Origin: a bacterium
Lineage (GTDB): Bacteria > Electryoneota > Electryoneia > Electryoneales > Electryoneaceae
Length of the DNA: 64,000 nt
Assembly (NCBI GenBank): GCA_020444425.1
Contig: JAHLLB010000014.1
Coordinates: 28,148 to 92,147 of the forward strand
Reading direction: 5' to 3'
The position numbers and the translations under genes were made by a program. Below the pieces are notes generated by a model. That model worked only from the letters and a program-made list of their open reading frames with translations, was not told the DNA's origin and did no database searches. Of the stretch, positions 63,948 through 64,000 are shown piece after piece. The stretch's first letter is position 1. Each line of letters opens with the position of its first letter.

Positions 63948-64000
63948 ATAGCCCATAGCCCATAGCCCATAGCCCATAGCCCATAGCCCATAGCCCATAG
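63948..64000. repeat. Heptamer array right of four-helix gene, cut by window edge
   Basis: At least seven near-identical units CCCATAG. The reverse complement (GGGCTAT frame) equals the unit of the array at 63523, so the two arrays face each other around the gene. Confidence 0.8.

Overview
The window is about 64 kb of a GC-rich (by eye about 60 percent) Gram-negative genome. It carries lipopolysaccharide genes (kdsA, kdsB, a flippase, rfbB), TonB-type and PorV-like outer-membrane proteins, and no ribosomal or phage block. Two PorV/UPF0164-like barrels, a CarboxypepD_reg-plus-TonB receptor, 2-oxoacid:ferredoxin oxidoreductase and a standalone TrpB2 suggest a member of the FCB superphylum or a neighbouring uncultured phylum. 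That placement is inference; no rRNA is present.

Layout. 1-4,000: tail of a small membrane-protein pair and a succinate dehydrogenase operon (sdhCDAB, minus strand). 4,300-9,500: TPR protein, PhzF, bacterioferritin, tryptophanase and kdsB. 9,900-14,700: pyrG, a REP-associated transposase element, folB-folK and a deoxynucleoside kinase. 14,700-17,450: tandem repeats and a secreted repeat protein. 17,450-21,700: an SDR enzyme and a likely metal-handling trio (Cys-rich secreted protein, CxxC TonB receptor, YHS-like protein). 22,000-27,600: flippase, unknown Rossmann protein, kdsA, and trpB2 behind a Trp-codon leader peptide and terminator. 27,880-36,500: tRNA(CAT), PerR-like regulator, NUDIX, M20 amidohydrolase, alanine racemase, a ferredoxin/NapH-like pair and a Ca/Na exchanger. 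36,600-46,900: DinB, PorV-like protein, EEP nuclease, korDABC, small membrane proteins, a receiver-domain protein and fetAB. 46,900-55,200: NYN protein, rfbB and the lutABC lactate operon interrupted by an AT-rich predicted nuclease gene. 55,250-64,000: DinB, prfB with a programmed frameshift, dps, Crp/Fnr regulator, lipoprotein, solute-binding protein, pruA, Rrf2 regulator and a four-helix-bundle protein.

How it works together. Central metabolism (succinate dehydrogenase, 2-oxoacid oxidoreductase, lactate, proline and tryptophan breakdown) suggests a heterotroph using organic and amino acids. Iron and peroxide handling (Bfr, Dps, PerR-like, FetAB) forms a second theme, and a 15-bp palindrome shared between the perR-like and dps upstream regions supports common control.

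The most unusual content is repetitive. At least ten intergenic arrays are built of degenerate 7-bp units, each with its own unit, and several touch a stop codon. GGGGACAC...GTGTCCCC REP palindromes accompany one RAYT transposase. A hairpin family with the same outer stem but different, still paired inner stems lies between convergent genes. A copy of that family sits in frame inside folK. MITE-like inverted repeats recur at five places.
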